64,000 bases of DNA from Rhodothermus profundi (GCF_900142415.1 NZ_FRAU01000005.1:37854-101853), one strand, 5' to 3'; shown: positions 9,360 to 19,600, counted from the first letter of the stretch. Notes: generated from the letters alone by a model not told the origin. Numbers and translations are program-made.

Positions 9360-9878
9360 TTAGTGATAAGTCCAGGTTAATTGCTGCATGCCAGCATCGG
9401 ATAAGGTCCGGAGTTTCCCTCTGGCTACCAGCTTCCAGAAAAGCGCCCGGGTTGCGCGAGCATCAGCCGCAGCCGTATGCAACGTTTCTGTTGACTCGAC
9501 GCCAAGAATCTGAAGCAACGCCCCCAGTCGGTAATCCGTCTGTTCAGGAAGAAGTCGCCGGGCCAACCCGAGCGTATCAATAAAACGGACTGGCGGCATG
9601 GCAAGGCCCAGCTTTCCAGCCTCGTGCGTAACGAACCAGAAATCAAAACGCAGATTATGTCCCACCACCACGCCCTTGCGAAAGTGCGCAAAGAGCGCCA
9701 TGAACTGAGCACGCGCCATACGTTGCGTTCTCGTGCCCTGCCAGAGTAAAAGGGGTTTTTGCACATCAATCAGCGCGAGTTCCACAATGGTCGCGCCACG
9801 GTCAGGCCGGAGTCCACTGGTTTCCACATCAAAGAAAAGCAGCGGGGCCACTTCAAGCGGCAGTTCTTTCCAGCGCAT
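9360..9878 (-). CDS. DEDDh 3'-5' exonuclease (DnaQ-like), first gene of the I-E operon
   Basis: A single-domain proofreading-type exonuclease of 172 residues. The acidic motifs are complete: ExoI FFDVETSGL, ExoII VGHNLRFDFWFV and ExoIII LHTAAADARATRALF, which gives the DEDDh set. In other bacteria DnaQ-type exonucleases are fused to Cas2 or used as stand-alone enzymes that trim prespacers and remove the PAM end before integration. Here the gene precedes cas3 by 19 bp on the same strand, so it is most likely the promoter-proximal gene of the operon and probably serves spacer acquisition. A general DNA-repair role cannot be excluded from sequence alone. Confidence 0.88.
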   Translation of the reverse strand: MRWKELPLEVAPLLFFDVETSGLRPDRGATIVELALIDVQKPLLLWQGTRTQRMARAQFMALFAHFRKGVVVGHNLRFDFWFVTHEAGKLGLAMPPVRFIDTLGLARRLLPEQTDYRLGALLQILGVESTETLHTAAADARATRALFWKLVARGKLRTLSDAGMQQLTWTYH

Positions 9879-10632
9879 GTCTGCCCGGGAGTTGGGTCCC
9901 TTACAGCCAGGCCAACGGGTTCTTGAAACTTAGCAGATCTGGAGCGCTTGTTTCAAACGTTAAGCGCACGCCTCGTCCGCGCTGATTTTTTCCATCCCAG
10001 CGGCTTCCATCATACCGCCCAGAACATGCACCTGGTCGTTTCGGTCAATCCCCCTCCGCTTCTTCGACCGCACGTCCCGATGCCATCACCACAGCCCCTT
10101 CCTCCGGCTGCGTCCACAGGAACCGCTTCCCACTCTGCTACCGGAACCAATCCAGAATACGCCGCTTCAGCGTATCTACAGGACTGATCCACTGATGGCG
10201 ATTCTCAGGATTCAAGCGATAGAAAAGCAGGTGGGGCGCAAATTCCTCGCTCCCATGAGGCCACAACTCCACAAAACGCCCTTCACCCAGGATACACTCG
10301 CCTCACAAATGGATAATCAGAAAAATCATCTTCATTTTGATAGATTATGCGTAACAAATTTTTCTCCATATGAACCATATGGGTCAGGGAAAACAGGGCG
10401 AAATGATCACAGATACATCTCTGAGCAGACATTCATTGTCTTCTATCCAGCACGCTTTTATGGTCATATTCCGCCATTTCTCATAGGCGCGCGGAATGCG
10501 TAATGAAAGGGACAAGCTGAATCCTCTCTATTCTTTCCCAGTCTGGTCCAATGTAATGACGGATCCGAACACTGCCAGATTTCCTGGATACACCGATGCA
10601 TTCCCCTGAAAAAAACAGGCCACGGCAGGAAA
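9879..10632. other. Intergenic region without an intact gene
   Basis: These 754 bp lie between the start of the exonuclease gene and the end of the M20 amidohydrolase gene. The right half is AT-rich. The only structure I see is the minus-strand open frame described at 10138-10302 and its in-frame continuation. The promoter of the I-E operon should lie at the left end, but I find no convincing -35/-10 pair. Confidence 0.5.
10138..10302 (-). pseudogene. Possible gene remnant (about 54 codons, no start, in-frame stop)
   Basis: A stop-to-stop minus-strand frame encodes a natural-looking peptide containing FVELWPHGSEEFAPHLLFY and DTLKRRILDWFR before a TAG. The same frame continues after the TAG for 32 more codons with QSGKRFLWTQPEEGAVVMAS before the next stop. 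There is no ATG at the head. This looks like the decayed end of a larger gene, but I cannot name the family and a chance open frame is possible. Confidence 0.3.
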
Positions 10633-12000
10633 TCAGCGCACCCATGGGGCTTCGTCGAGGCGAAGCAGTGCATGAAGCAGAACGTTGGCGCCGTTTGCGA
10701 CGTCTTCGGGTCGGGAATACTCTTTCGGGGAATGGCTGATGCCGTCCACGCTGGGAATGAAGATCATGCCGGTCGGTCCCAGCCGGGCCATGTCCTGCGC
10801 ATCGTGCCCGGCTCCACTGGGCATGCGCTTCGCCGACAGACCCAGCGCCCGCGCAGACGCCTCAATGACGTCCCGCACCCGTGGGTCGGTAGGGGCCGGT
10901 TTGTTGACGTTAATCGGCTCGAACCGGACGCTTACTCCGCTGTCCCGGGCAATGGCTCGGGCTTCCGCTTCAATGGCCGCGTACAGCCGCTGAATTCTGG
11001 CATCATCCAGGTCCCGCAACTCCAGACTACAGACCACGCGCCCCGGAATGACATTGGGCGCTCCGGGATGGGCTTCAATCTGACCCACGGTGCCGACCTG
11101 GCGTCCCGGCTCCGAGGTAACCACGCGGTTGACGGCCTGGATAAACCGGGCAGCCGCCAGCAACGCATCCCGGCGTCGATTCATCGGCGTGGTCCCTGCA
11201 TGGTTCGCCATCCCTTCCCACGTAACCCGCCACCATCGAATGCCCACGATCCCCTCGACCACTCCGATATCCACCTGCTCCTCATACAGCACGGGCCCCT
11301 GCTCGATGTGCAATTCAAGGTACGCGGCAATGTCGCCCGGCCTGCGCACCACTTCGTCCAGGCGATCCGGATCGCCGCCCAGAAAGCGAATGCCTTCGCG
11401 GATCGTTTTGCCGCTGTGACTGACGTGGTTCAGCTCTTCCGGCGGCAGCTCCCCGATCCAGGCACGGCTGCCGATCAGGCCCCCTTCTTCATTCTGAAAG
11501 ATGACCACCTCCAGGGGATGGCGGAGCGTGACGCCCTGCTCGCGCAGCGTCTGGGCCACTTCAATCGCGCTCAGCGATCCCACTGTACCATCGTAGTTGC
11601 CGCCATTGGGCACCGTGTCGATATGAGACCCCATCACCAGCGGCGGTCGGTCTGGCTCGCGTCCCGGACGGCGCCCTATGATGTTGGCAGCCGCGTCGAT
11701 CTCGACCTCCAGGCCTGCGGCGCGCATCCATGCGATCACCTGGGCCCGCCCCTGACGATCTGCTTCGCTGTAGGCAACCCGGCTGGTTCCCCCGGGTCCG
11801 CGTCCAAACATGGCCAGTTGCTCCAGATGGGCCCACAGACGCTCGGCGTTTACGCGCAGCGTAGCCTGCCCCTCGTCCTCTGCTACCCGTGCCCACGCAG
11901 CAGGTCCCCAGATTCCCAGGGCCCCGGTGGCCGCAAGCGTTGTGCGCAGAAAGGTGCGGCGCGATTGCTTTGTCTGGTTAGCCAACCGCTGGACTTTCAT
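10633..12000 (-). CDS. Tat-exported M20-family N-carbamoyl-amino-acid hydrolase / allantoate amidohydrolase
   Basis: A metal-dependent amidohydrolase of the HyuC/AllC group, which cleaves N-carbamoyl L-amino acids or ureido compounds. The N-terminus has a twin-arginine signal (SRRTFLR at residues 13-19) followed by a hydrophobic stretch ending in AWA, so the enzyme acts in the periplasm or outside. M20 zinc ligands are visible in GSHIDTVPNGGNYDGTVG, FQNEEGG and LELHIEQGP; the C-terminal GAGHDAQDMA carries the last histidine. At 455 residues it is a typical length plus the signal. It is divergent from the M28 peptidase gene; both are probably used for extracellular peptide or amide breakdown. 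Substrate is not readable from sequence. Confidence 0.88.
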   Translation of the reverse strand: MKVQRLANQTKQSRRTFLRTTLAATGALGIWGPAAWARVAEDEGQATLRVNAERLWAHLEQLAMFGRGPGGTSRVAYSEADRQGRAQVIAWMRAAGLEVEIDAAANIIGRRPGREPDRPPLVMGSHIDTVPNGGNYDGTVGSLSAIEVAQTLREQGVTLRHPLEVVIFQNEEGGLIGSRAWIGELPPEELNHVSHSGKTIREGIRFLGGDPDRLDEVVRRPGDIAAYLELHIEQGPVLYEEQVDIGVVEGIVGIRWWRVTWEGMANHAGTTPMNRRRDALLAAARFIQAVNRVVTSEPGRQVGTVGQIEAHPGAPNVIPGRVVCSLELRDLDDARIQRLYAAIEAEARAIARDSGVSVRFEPINVNKPAPTDPRVRDVIEASARALGLSAKRMPSGAGHDAQDMARLGPTGMIFIPSVDGISHSPKEYSRPEDVANGANVLLHALLRLDEAPWVR

Positions 12001-12118
12001 CGCCCTGGTGACAGATCAAACGCTATCCTACACCTGGTGATTAATGTCAGAAATTTTTAAAATTCCATCCATATAATCAATTATTCTCAGAATCAAAACT
12101 GGATAGCAGCCTGCCGCC

Positions 12119-14305
12119 ATGTATCGAAGCGTTGGTACCTTCCTGCTCTCCTGGTTGCTCTGGACGGCCGGCTTGGCTTTGCCTGCCCCGGCGATAACGC
12201 TGGCTCAAGAGGTTTCGCCCGATTCGCAGCTTCTCGGGTTTACCCGGGAGCATGCCCGTCTGCAATGGTCCCTCGAGGCACGCCTTCCCGCTCTGATTTC
12301 AGCAGAACGCATGCGCACCTATCACCGGGCGCTGACAGCCGAGCCGCATCATGCCGGAACTGAAGCCAACGAGCGCACAGCCGAATACCTGGCAGCCCGT
12401 CTGCGTGCATTTGGCTTCGATAGCGTGGCGTTTTATCGCTACGAGGTGCTTTTGCCCCGACCTGTTGAACGATCGGTCGAGCTCATTGCCCCGGAGTCCT
12501 ATCGGCTCCGGCTGAGCGAGCCCCCCTTAGCCCCCGATCCTGATACCCGGAAGGACGGCGTGCTGCCGCCCTTTAATGCCTATTCAGCCGATGGGACGGT
12601 CGAGGCCGAAGTAGTGTACGTAAACTATGGCATTCCCGAGGATTACCGGGTGCTCGACTCACTGGGCATCAGCGTCGAAGGGAAGATTGTGCTGGCCCGT
12701 TACGGCCGGAGCTGGCGCGGGATCAAACCCAAGGTGGCTGCCGAACGCGGCGCGCTGGCCGTCTTGCTCTACTCCGATCCCGCCGACGATGGGTACGTCC
12801 GGGGCGACGTGATGCCAGACGGAAAGTGGCGGCCTGAATGGGGCGTGCAGCGCGGATCGGTCCTAGACATGCCGCTTTACCCGGGCGATCCGCAGACGCC
12901 CGGCTATCCGTCTAAGCCGGAAGCCGAACGCCTGCCGCTTGCTGAAATCCCCAACCTTCCGAGCATCCCTGTCTTACCCATTTCCTACGGCGATGCGCTG
13001 CCGATCCTGCGCAACCTGAAGGGTCCGGTTGCTCCTGAAGCGTGGCGGGGCGGCTTGCCGGTCACCTATCACATCGGTCCTGGCCCAGCCCGCGTGCGCA
13101 TGACCGTGCGCCAGGACTGGTCGGTGCGTCCCATCGTCAACGTGATCGGATACCTGTGGGGGCGCGAAGAACCAGACAAGATCATCATGGCCGGTGGCCA
13201 CCGAGACGCCTGGACGTTTGGCGGACGCGATCCTATTAGCGGAGCCGCTTCCCTGCTTGAGACAGCCCGCGCCCTTGCGCACCTGGCCCGGGAGGGGCAC
13301 CGGCCGCGTCGCACCATTGCAATCGCCTCCTGGGATGCCGAAGAATACGGGTTGATTGGCTCCACCGAATATGCAGAAGAGTTTGCAGATCAGCTTCAGC
13401 AACAACTGATTGTCTATCTGAATCGCGAAAGTTATACAGCCGGTCCCTTTCAGGCCGGCGGTTCCCATGCCCTGGAACCTTTCATCAATGAAGTCGCACA
13501 GGCTGTTCCGGCTCCGGAAGGTCCGGGCACGGTGTGGCATTTCTGGAAAGCCCGCACCAGTGCCCAGCGCCTTGTGCGCACTTCTCGAGGAGAGCGTATT
13601 CGCATCGCTGCGCTGGGCTCCGGTAGCGACTACACGGCCTTCCTGGACCACCTGGGCATTCCTTCGGTCAATCTGGGGTTCGATTCCGGAAACGGTATCT
13701 ACCACTCGCGCTACGACACCCACTGGTTTTTCACTACGTACGGCGACCCTGGCTTCCGCTATGGTGTCCGGTTGGCGGACCTGGTTGCCCGGTTTCTGCT
13801 GCGCCTGGCCAATGCTGACATCCTTCCCTTTGACTACGCCATCACGGCCGAAACCATTCAGCAGTATCTCGACGAGCTGGAAGCGCTCCAGTCCCAGTAT
13901 CTGAAAGAGCCGGTTGACCTGCAGGCCGTGCGCCAGGCAGCACAGGTGCTGGAAGCGACGGCGATTGCGTTCCGGGCCGAGCGCGACCGGATTCTTCAGC
14001 TCCCTGCCGCTACGCTGGGGGCCCATCGCGCAACGCTGGCGGCGATCAACGAACACCTGCACCGAGCCGAGCAAGGCTTTCTGCATCCGGAAGGCCTGCC
14101 TGGCCGTCCCTGGTTTCGGCATATGCTTTACGCTCCTGGTTTCTACACGGGCTATGGGGTGAAGACGTTGCCAGGCATTCGCGAAGCCATAGAAGCGGGC
14201 CGTGCTGCCGAAGCCCGGGCAATGGCCGAAGCGACGGCCGCGGCCCTGGAGCGCGTGCGGCAGCATCTGGTGGCAGCGCTGGCACTTGCTCACACGATTC
14301 GCTAA
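12119..14305 (+). CDS. Secreted M28 zinc peptidase, glutamate carboxypeptidase II-like
   Basis: A 728-residue exported peptidase with the three-part GCPII layout: a signal peptide (residues 1-30), a PA domain (about 150-300), the M28 catalytic domain (about 335-570) and a transferrin-receptor-like dimerisation domain at the C-terminus. By alignment with human GCPII the zinc and catalytic residues are His361, Asp371, Glu408 (base), Glu409 and His529. The remaining zinc ligand, Asp453 in GCPII, is replaced here by Glu437 (YLNRESY). It probably removes C-terminal acidic or other residues from peptides. It forms a two-gene unit with the amidohydrolase 22 bp downstream. Confidence 0.9.
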   Translation: MYRSVGTFLLSWLLWTAGLALPAPAITLAQEVSPDSQLLGFTREHARLQWSLEARLPALISAERMRTYHRALTAEPHHAGTEANERTAEYLAARLRAFGFDSVAFYRYEVLLPRPVERSVELIAPESYRLRLSEPPLAPDPDTRKDGVLPPFNAYSADGTVEAEVVYVNYGIPEDYRVLDSLGISVEGKIVLARYGRSWRGIKPKVAAERGALAVLLYSDPADDGYVRGDVMPDGKWRPEWGVQRGSVLDMPLYPGDPQTPGYPSKPEAERLPLAEIPNLPSIPVLPISYGDALPILRNLKGPVAPEAWRGGLPVTYHIGPGPARVRMTVRQDWSVRPIVNVIGYLWGREEPDKIIMAGGHRDAWTFGGRDPISGAASLLETARALAHLAREGHRPRRTIAIASWDAEEYGLIGSTEYAEEFADQLQQQLIVYLNRESYTAGPFQAGGSHALEPFINEVAQAVPAPEGPGTVWHFWKARTSAQRLVRTSRGERIRIAALGSGSDYTAFLDHLGIPSVNLGFDSGNGIYHSRYDTHWFFTTYGDPGFRYGVRLADLVARFLLRLANADILPFDYAITAETIQQYLDELEALQSQYLKEPVDLQAVRQAAQVLEATAIAFRAERDRILQLPAATLGAHRATLAAINEHLHRAEQGFLHPEGLPGRPWFRHMLYAPGFYTGYGVKTLPGIREAIEAGRAAEARAMAEATAAALERVRQHLVAALALAHTIR

Positions 14306-14327
14306 ACGTTAAAACCTGTAATCCAAT

Positions 14328-16037
14328 ATGCGCTGGCTTTGGAGCTTTGTTTGCCTGGTCCTGGCAGGTTCACTTTATGCCCAGGAGCGCCCTGTGGCGC
14401 TGATCGGTGCCCATGTGGTCAACCCAGCGGGCTTTCCGTCTTACCCGGAGGCAACTGTACTGCTTGAGGGATCCCGGATTGTGGCAGTTGGTCCTGCGGA
14501 TCAGATCACGGTGCCTCCTGAAGCCGAACGCATCGATCTCCGCGGGAAATGGATCATTCCGGGCCTGATCGATGCCCACGTACACTTTTTTCAATCAGGG
14601 GGTCTCTACACCCGGCCAGATGTCATCGACCGCCGACATGTCGTGCCCTATGAAGAAGAGCTGGCGCAAATTCGGCAGCGGTTGCCCGATACGTTTGCCC
14701 GCTACCTGCGCTGCGGGATCACGGGTGTTGTCGATGTTGGGGGCCCTTTCTGGAACTTTGACGTGCGCCGACAGGCGCAGCAGACGCTGCGTGCGCCGCG
14801 CGTGGCGGTGGCTGGCCCCCTGATTTCTACCTACCAGCCTGCTGCGCTTACTACCGACGATCCGCCGATTATCAAGGTAACTACGCCTGAAGAAGCCCGG
14901 GCGCTGGTGCAGCGAGAACTGGCCCATCAGCCCGACCTGATCAAAATCTGGTACATTGTGCGTCCGGGGGAAACGCCCGCGCAGCACCTGCCTGTGGTCC
15001 AGGCTGCTATTGAGGAGGCCCATGCGCATGGCGTGCGCGTGGCGGTCCATGCCACCCAGTTGGAAACCGCCCGGTTAGCTGTGCAGGCAGGCGCCGACAT
15101 TCTGGTGCACAGCGTCACGGATCAAGAGGTGGATGATGCCTTTATTCGTCTGCTTCGGGAGCATCAGGTACTGTATACGCCCACGCTGGTAGTCTGGGAA
15201 GGATATCTGGAGGTGCTCAGCCGTCAGGTGCAGCTTTCGCTGCCCGAGCTTACGTGGGCCAATCCGTACGTGGTCGCCACGTTGTTTGACCTGTATGCCG
15301 ATACCACGTACCGTCCTCCTTCCGCGCGCTGGGTCGAAGCGCGTCGGCGACGTCTTCGGATAGCCCAGCGCAACCTGAAGCGGCTGCAGGAAGGGGGCGT
15401 GCGTATCGCAGCCGGCACCGATGCCGGCAACATTGGCACCCTGCATGGACCGGCCATTTTTCGAGAATTTGAGCTTATGGCCGAAGCTGGCCTGACCCCT
15501 CACCAGATTCTCACCAGCGCCACGCTGCACGGGGCGATGGTGCTGGGCATGGCGGATAAGCTGGGGGTTATCGAACCAGGACGCCTGGCCGATCTGGTCG
15601 TGCTGGATGCCGATCCCCGGCTTGACGTTCAGCACTTTCGCGCGATCCATCTGATCATCAAAGACGGACAGGCTTTCCGTCCGGCCTCGTTGATACAGGA
15701 GACGGCCGTTGATCTGGTGCAGCGTCAACTGAACGCCTACAATGCCCGGCATCTGGAAGCGTTTCTGGCCACCTATGCACCGGATGTAGCCGTGTACGAC
15801 TTCCCGGGGACGCTGCGCATGCAAGGGTTGGAAGCGCTCCGCGCCCGCTATGGCCGCCTTTTTGAAGAAAACCCGCGGTTACATGCCCGTCTGCTAGGGC
15901 GCCTCACCGTCGGCGCTTTTGTGATTGATCGAGAACAGGTAGTGGGGCGCGCTGATGGGCGAATCTTACATGCCATTGCCATCTATGAAGTGCGCGACGG
16001 CCGCATCCAGCGGGTGTGGTTTATTCGGGGCAACTGA
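14328..16037 (+). CDS. Exported metal-dependent amidohydrolase with C-terminal SnoaL/NTF2-like domain
   Basis: The first 450 residues are an imidazolonepropionase/prolidase-type amidohydrolase (TIM barrel). It has the HxH pair His84/His86 in DAHVHF, the lysine in LIKIWYI, histidines in VAVHATQ and LVHSVTD, and the catalytic Asp in AAGTDAGN. A short signal peptide ends at LYAQE. From about residue 462 to the end there is a second domain (VQRQLNAYNARHLEAFLATY to the C-terminus) of the SnoaL-like NTF2 fold. The fusion is contiguous, with no stop between the parts. Together with the preceding M28 peptidase it suggests processing of external dipeptides or cyclic amides. Exact substrate unknown. 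Confidence 0.87.
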   Translation: MRWLWSFVCLVLAGSLYAQERPVALIGAHVVNPAGFPSYPEATVLLEGSRIVAVGPADQITVPPEAERIDLRGKWIIPGLIDAHVHFFQSGGLYTRPDVIDRRHVVPYEEELAQIRQRLPDTFARYLRCGITGVVDVGGPFWNFDVRRQAQQTLRAPRVAVAGPLISTYQPAALTTDDPPIIKVTTPEEARALVQRELAHQPDLIKIWYIVRPGETPAQHLPVVQAAIEEAHAHGVRVAVHATQLETARLAVQAGADILVHSVTDQEVDDAFIRLLREHQVLYTPTLVVWEGYLEVLSRQVQLSLPELTWANPYVVATLFDLYADTTYRPPSARWVEARRRRLRIAQRNLKRLQEGGVRIAAGTDAGNIGTLHGPAIFREFELMAEAGLTPHQILTSATLHGAMVLGMADKLGVIEPGRLADLVVLDADPRLDVQHFRAIHLIIKDGQAFRPASLIQETAVDLVQRQLNAYNARHLEAFLATYAPDVAVYDFPGTLRMQGLEALRARYGRLFEENPRLHARLLGRLTVGAFVIDREQVVGRADGRILHAIAIYEVRDGRIQRVWFIRGN

Positions 16038-16208
16038 GTAAAACGAACAGACCTGCGTTCCTGATGAAAGGAGCATCGCAGCCCTGGCCTGACGCCTTGT
16101 TCTTTGGATCGTTTCGGTAGGGCTCCCAGGCTTGTCCCTCTCCAGGCGACACCTTCGCATTTTTTGCGAAACCGAAGGCCAGGCAGCGGGGTTTAGTCAG
16201 GCGAGTTT

Positions 16209-16296
16209 GCCCGGGTGGCGGAACTGGTAGACGCACGTGACTCAAAATCACGTGGCCCTCGCGGCCGTGTGGGTTCGAGTCCCACCCCGGGTACCA
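16209..16296 (+). tRNA. tRNA-Leu(CAA)
   Basis: The 88-nt sequence folds as a class II tRNA. The acceptor stem is GCCCGGG/CCCGGGT with a terminal G-T pair, the D-loop contains TGGTAGAC, and the anticodon stem-loop GTGA-CTCAAAA-TCAC gives anticodon CAA. There is a long variable arm and the T-loop TTCGAGT. The CCA end is encoded (16294-16296). It reads TTG leucine codons. The 22-kb minus-strand defence block begins about 400 bp beyond its 3' end, the usual side for integration next to tRNA genes. Confidence 0.97.
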
Positions 16297-16698
16297 GTTG
16301 GGATTCTGTGTACTCAAGAAGTTCAGGATCCACTGCGCCCTTTACTCAGGATGTCCATGTGCCTGTAGTCAATGCTCTTTCTCTTTTCCCTCACAGAATT
16401 CTTTGGTAAGGCTGGTCTCTTTAGTGTTCCTTTCCCTACGTTCATATGCCGCAGTGGTAGTCAGTTTTTTTGCAAATCCTGTGGACAGCGGTTGCCAGGA
16501 TCTGAAGGATCACAAACTTTACCGCTTACCTCCACACCAGTACTTCAAACCACCAGCGGAGCAACCCTACAATGTTGGTAAGGATCAGTCTATTTGAATT
16601 TCCTTCCACATTGCCGATCCAGATAATCCGTGAGCGCATGTAATTCCGTTGATCTCACATCCGCCATCTCCATTCCTTCTGATGCGCCTGTGATTTTC
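16297..16698. other. Region between tRNA-Leu and the defence block
   Basis: 402 bp without a supported gene. A short plus-strand frame encodes a CxxC-containing stretch (QFFCKSCGQRL) that recalls the zinc ribbon at the head of some transposases, but there is no catalytic part and the frame is short. The composition is lower in GC than the flanking genes. I see no copy of the tRNA 3' end here or at the other side of the block. Confidence 0.4.
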
Positions 16699-19600
16699 TC
16701 AGCCCTCCTCCCTTCCTCCTCTTAAAATCTCCTCCATCCCCACCCAATACCGCACCTCCACCACTTCCTCGGGCTTCAGGTTCACGGCCGGGTTCTGGAT
16801 GATGTACAGCTCTGGCTTGGTGGCCGCGTTCAGCACGACATACAGGTAGTACTCGTCCCCAAACCGTTGAGCTTTGAACCATTCATTTTTCGTCAGCGCT
16901 ACCGGTCCCACGCCGGCGCGGGCTTTGACCTCAATGTAGCGCTTGCGGCCCGTGCGCGGATCGCGGGAGCGGATGTCGAAGCCCAGATTCTGCGCTGAGA
17001 CGTCCTCCGGCTCACGGCTGTAACGACGTTCGTAGTCCATGGCAACGGCCATGCCCACTTGTTCCACGTCCGGGTCTTCACTCATCTTGTCTGCGGCCAC
17101 CTTGGCAGGCACCACCCGTGCCGCAGCTACAAACCGCGGTGTGCTCAACGTCAGCACGCGCTCGCGCCGGATCTCCTCCTCCAGCTCGCGCAGAGCCTGT
17201 TCGTAGCGGCGCTTTTGCTCCTTCTTGTTGTGAATAACCAGGTCTACCTTCTCTCCTTGTTCCTGCCGCGCGTACAGGTTTATCAGGTCGCCATCCAGCT
17301 CCAGGATGAAGTGCTCCAGCGAACGGAGGCCATACTTCTCCTTAATGTGCGCCTGGCGTTCCCGCTCCCTGGCTATTTCGGTCCTGTAACGTTCCAGTTC
17401 CTCCAACACAACCGGCAATGTCAGCTCTTTCAACGCCTCCAGGGACACGTCGTCCCTGCCACACGTATCCCCGCCCTCAAGCAGGTCCCAAAGTAAGGCC
17501 GGATTGACAGGCCGGACATCGCCACCTTTCCTGTCGGCAAAAAAGGCGAGCAACCGACGTCCGGCCACCCGGCCGGTGCCGTCGGTGATTTCCCCTTCGT
17601 AGAAGAGGAGGACCCCATCCAACCGACCATCCGGGTCTGTGAACACCGCCCCTCGGTGTAAGGCATCGTTCAGGGACATCTCGACCCAGCGCAGCAACGC
17701 TTCGAACAAGGGATGCCCGAAGGAGACGAATTCCGCATCCGGATGCCGGAAGGCCACCTCACGGTCGAAGGCCACCTTGGGATAGCGGTTGAGAAGGGAG
17801 CCAAACCGCTTGCGGAAGGCGTCCTCTTCGGCCACGCGGCGAATGGCGGGCGGAATGCTCTCCACAGCCAAGAAGCCATCCCGGCGTTTGCGGTAGCGCC
17901 CCCCTGCAGCTTCCCAACCCTTCTTGAAGAAGGCTTCCGTGTACTCGGGAATGAGACGATGCTCGCGGGCCTGATCTGCCATTTCCCGGATGCGAGTGTA
18001 GTCGATGTAACGGGTGGCCAGGCTTTCGCCCAGGTTCTCCCGCACCCGGCGGATGTACTCCTCGTCCACCTGAATGTCGATCTCGCGCAGAATCTCGTCC
18101 AAACTGCGCGCACTGGCCGCGGCTTCCAGCATCAGCTGGGCCAGGTTCTTGCCGTAATAGACTTCGCCTAGAACATCAAAGACCTTGTCGCTTCCCAGCG
18201 CCTGCCGAATTTCTTCCAGCTTCTCAAACAGACGTTGCAGGACCATCCCCTCCCGGGTGTCTGTGGCTACCAAGTTGAAGATGTCCACCTCCTTGGTCTG
18301 GCCGTAGCGATGAATACGGCCCATGCGCTGCTCCAGACGATTAGGGTTCCAGGGCAGGTCGTAGTTGACCATCAGGTGGCAGAACTGGAGGTTGATGCCC
18401 TCGCCCGCGGCTTCCGTGGCCACCATGACCTGGGCCTCGTTTCGGAACACGGCTTCAGCCTGGATGCGGTCTTCTAGTTTCATCCCACCATGGATCGTGC
18501 ACACGCTGTACCCCCACTGGCGGAGACGCTGCTCCAGATATACCAAGGTGTCCCGAGACTCGGTGAAGACGAGGATTTTTTCGCCGGGAAAGCGGCGTTC
18601 CAGATCATTCAGAGCCTGGCGGAAGTGGCGCAGTTTGACCTCTTCGCCGCTGTGGATGATGGCCTCAGCCTGATGCAACAAGTGTTTGACCGTCTCGATC
18701 TCCCGCTCCAGTTCGCGACGGTTCTCAGCGACCGTAAGCGTCTCCCAGATTTCCTCTTGCTGCCAGCGCTCAGCCTCACTGGCATCTTCGGCTTCTTCTG
18801 GGTCAAAGAGGATGGGACGTTCCAGCTGTTTGCGCCTTTCAGGGTCACTCATGCGCAGGAGGTCTTCCAACCGCTTCTTGCGCCGCTGGAGAGTGCGGTA
18901 AAGCGCGTAGGTGCTGGACGCGAAGCGGCGCTGGAGGATGACCAGAGCGAAGGCGACGTTGCGGCGTTTGTCTTTGGTGAGTGCCTTGTTGTACTGAGTC
19001 TGCACGTAACGAGAGAGCGCGTTGTAGAGCTCCTTCTCCTTGGGCGATTCCTGACCCAGGTCGAAGGAGATGGTGCGCACGTGGCGGGGAAGAAACAAGG
19101 GCTTACCCTCGAAATCCTTCAGGTCCTCTTTCATGCGCCGGATAAAGAGCGGATTGTCCCGGTTGCGAATCGATTCCTGAAGCAAGTCCTCTGTCGCGAA
19201 GAAGCCGGGAACCAAGAGGTCCAGGAAGAGACGGAAGTTTTCAGGATCGCCCTTATGGGGGGTGGCAGTGAGGAAGAGCAAATGCGTGGCGATTTGGGAC
19301 AGCGTTTCACCCAGGCGGTAGCGGGCCGTACGCGTCAGTCTGTTGCCGTAGCGGTAAGCGCTCATTTTGTGGGCTTCGTCCACGATCACCAGGTCAAAGT
19401 GAGCGGCGGCAAGCGAGGGCAACACATCGTCCTGCTTGGCAAAGTCCATGGAGGTGATGATCTGATTTTCCCGCAACCAGACGTTCTCGCCGAACAGGGC
19501 TTCCATCGTGCGGCGGTCCACGACTACAAAGTGCTCCTCGAAGCGCTCCTTCATTTCCCGCCGCCACTGGTCTTTAAGATGGCCGGGCACAACGATGAGA

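Noticed and set aside
10672-12060. Plus-strand open frame of about 460 codons opposite the M20 amidohydrolase
   Set aside because: The minus-strand protein has a Tat signal and all metal ligands; the plus-strand frame has none.
12974-14293. Minus-strand open frame of about 440 codons opposite the M28 peptidase
   Set aside because: Shadow of the GCPII-like gene, whose catalytic residues are all on the plus strand.
16350-16580. Zinc-ribbon-like CxxC peptide as a transposase remnant
   Set aside because: Only one CxxC in a short frame, no catalytic residues, no terminal inverted repeats.
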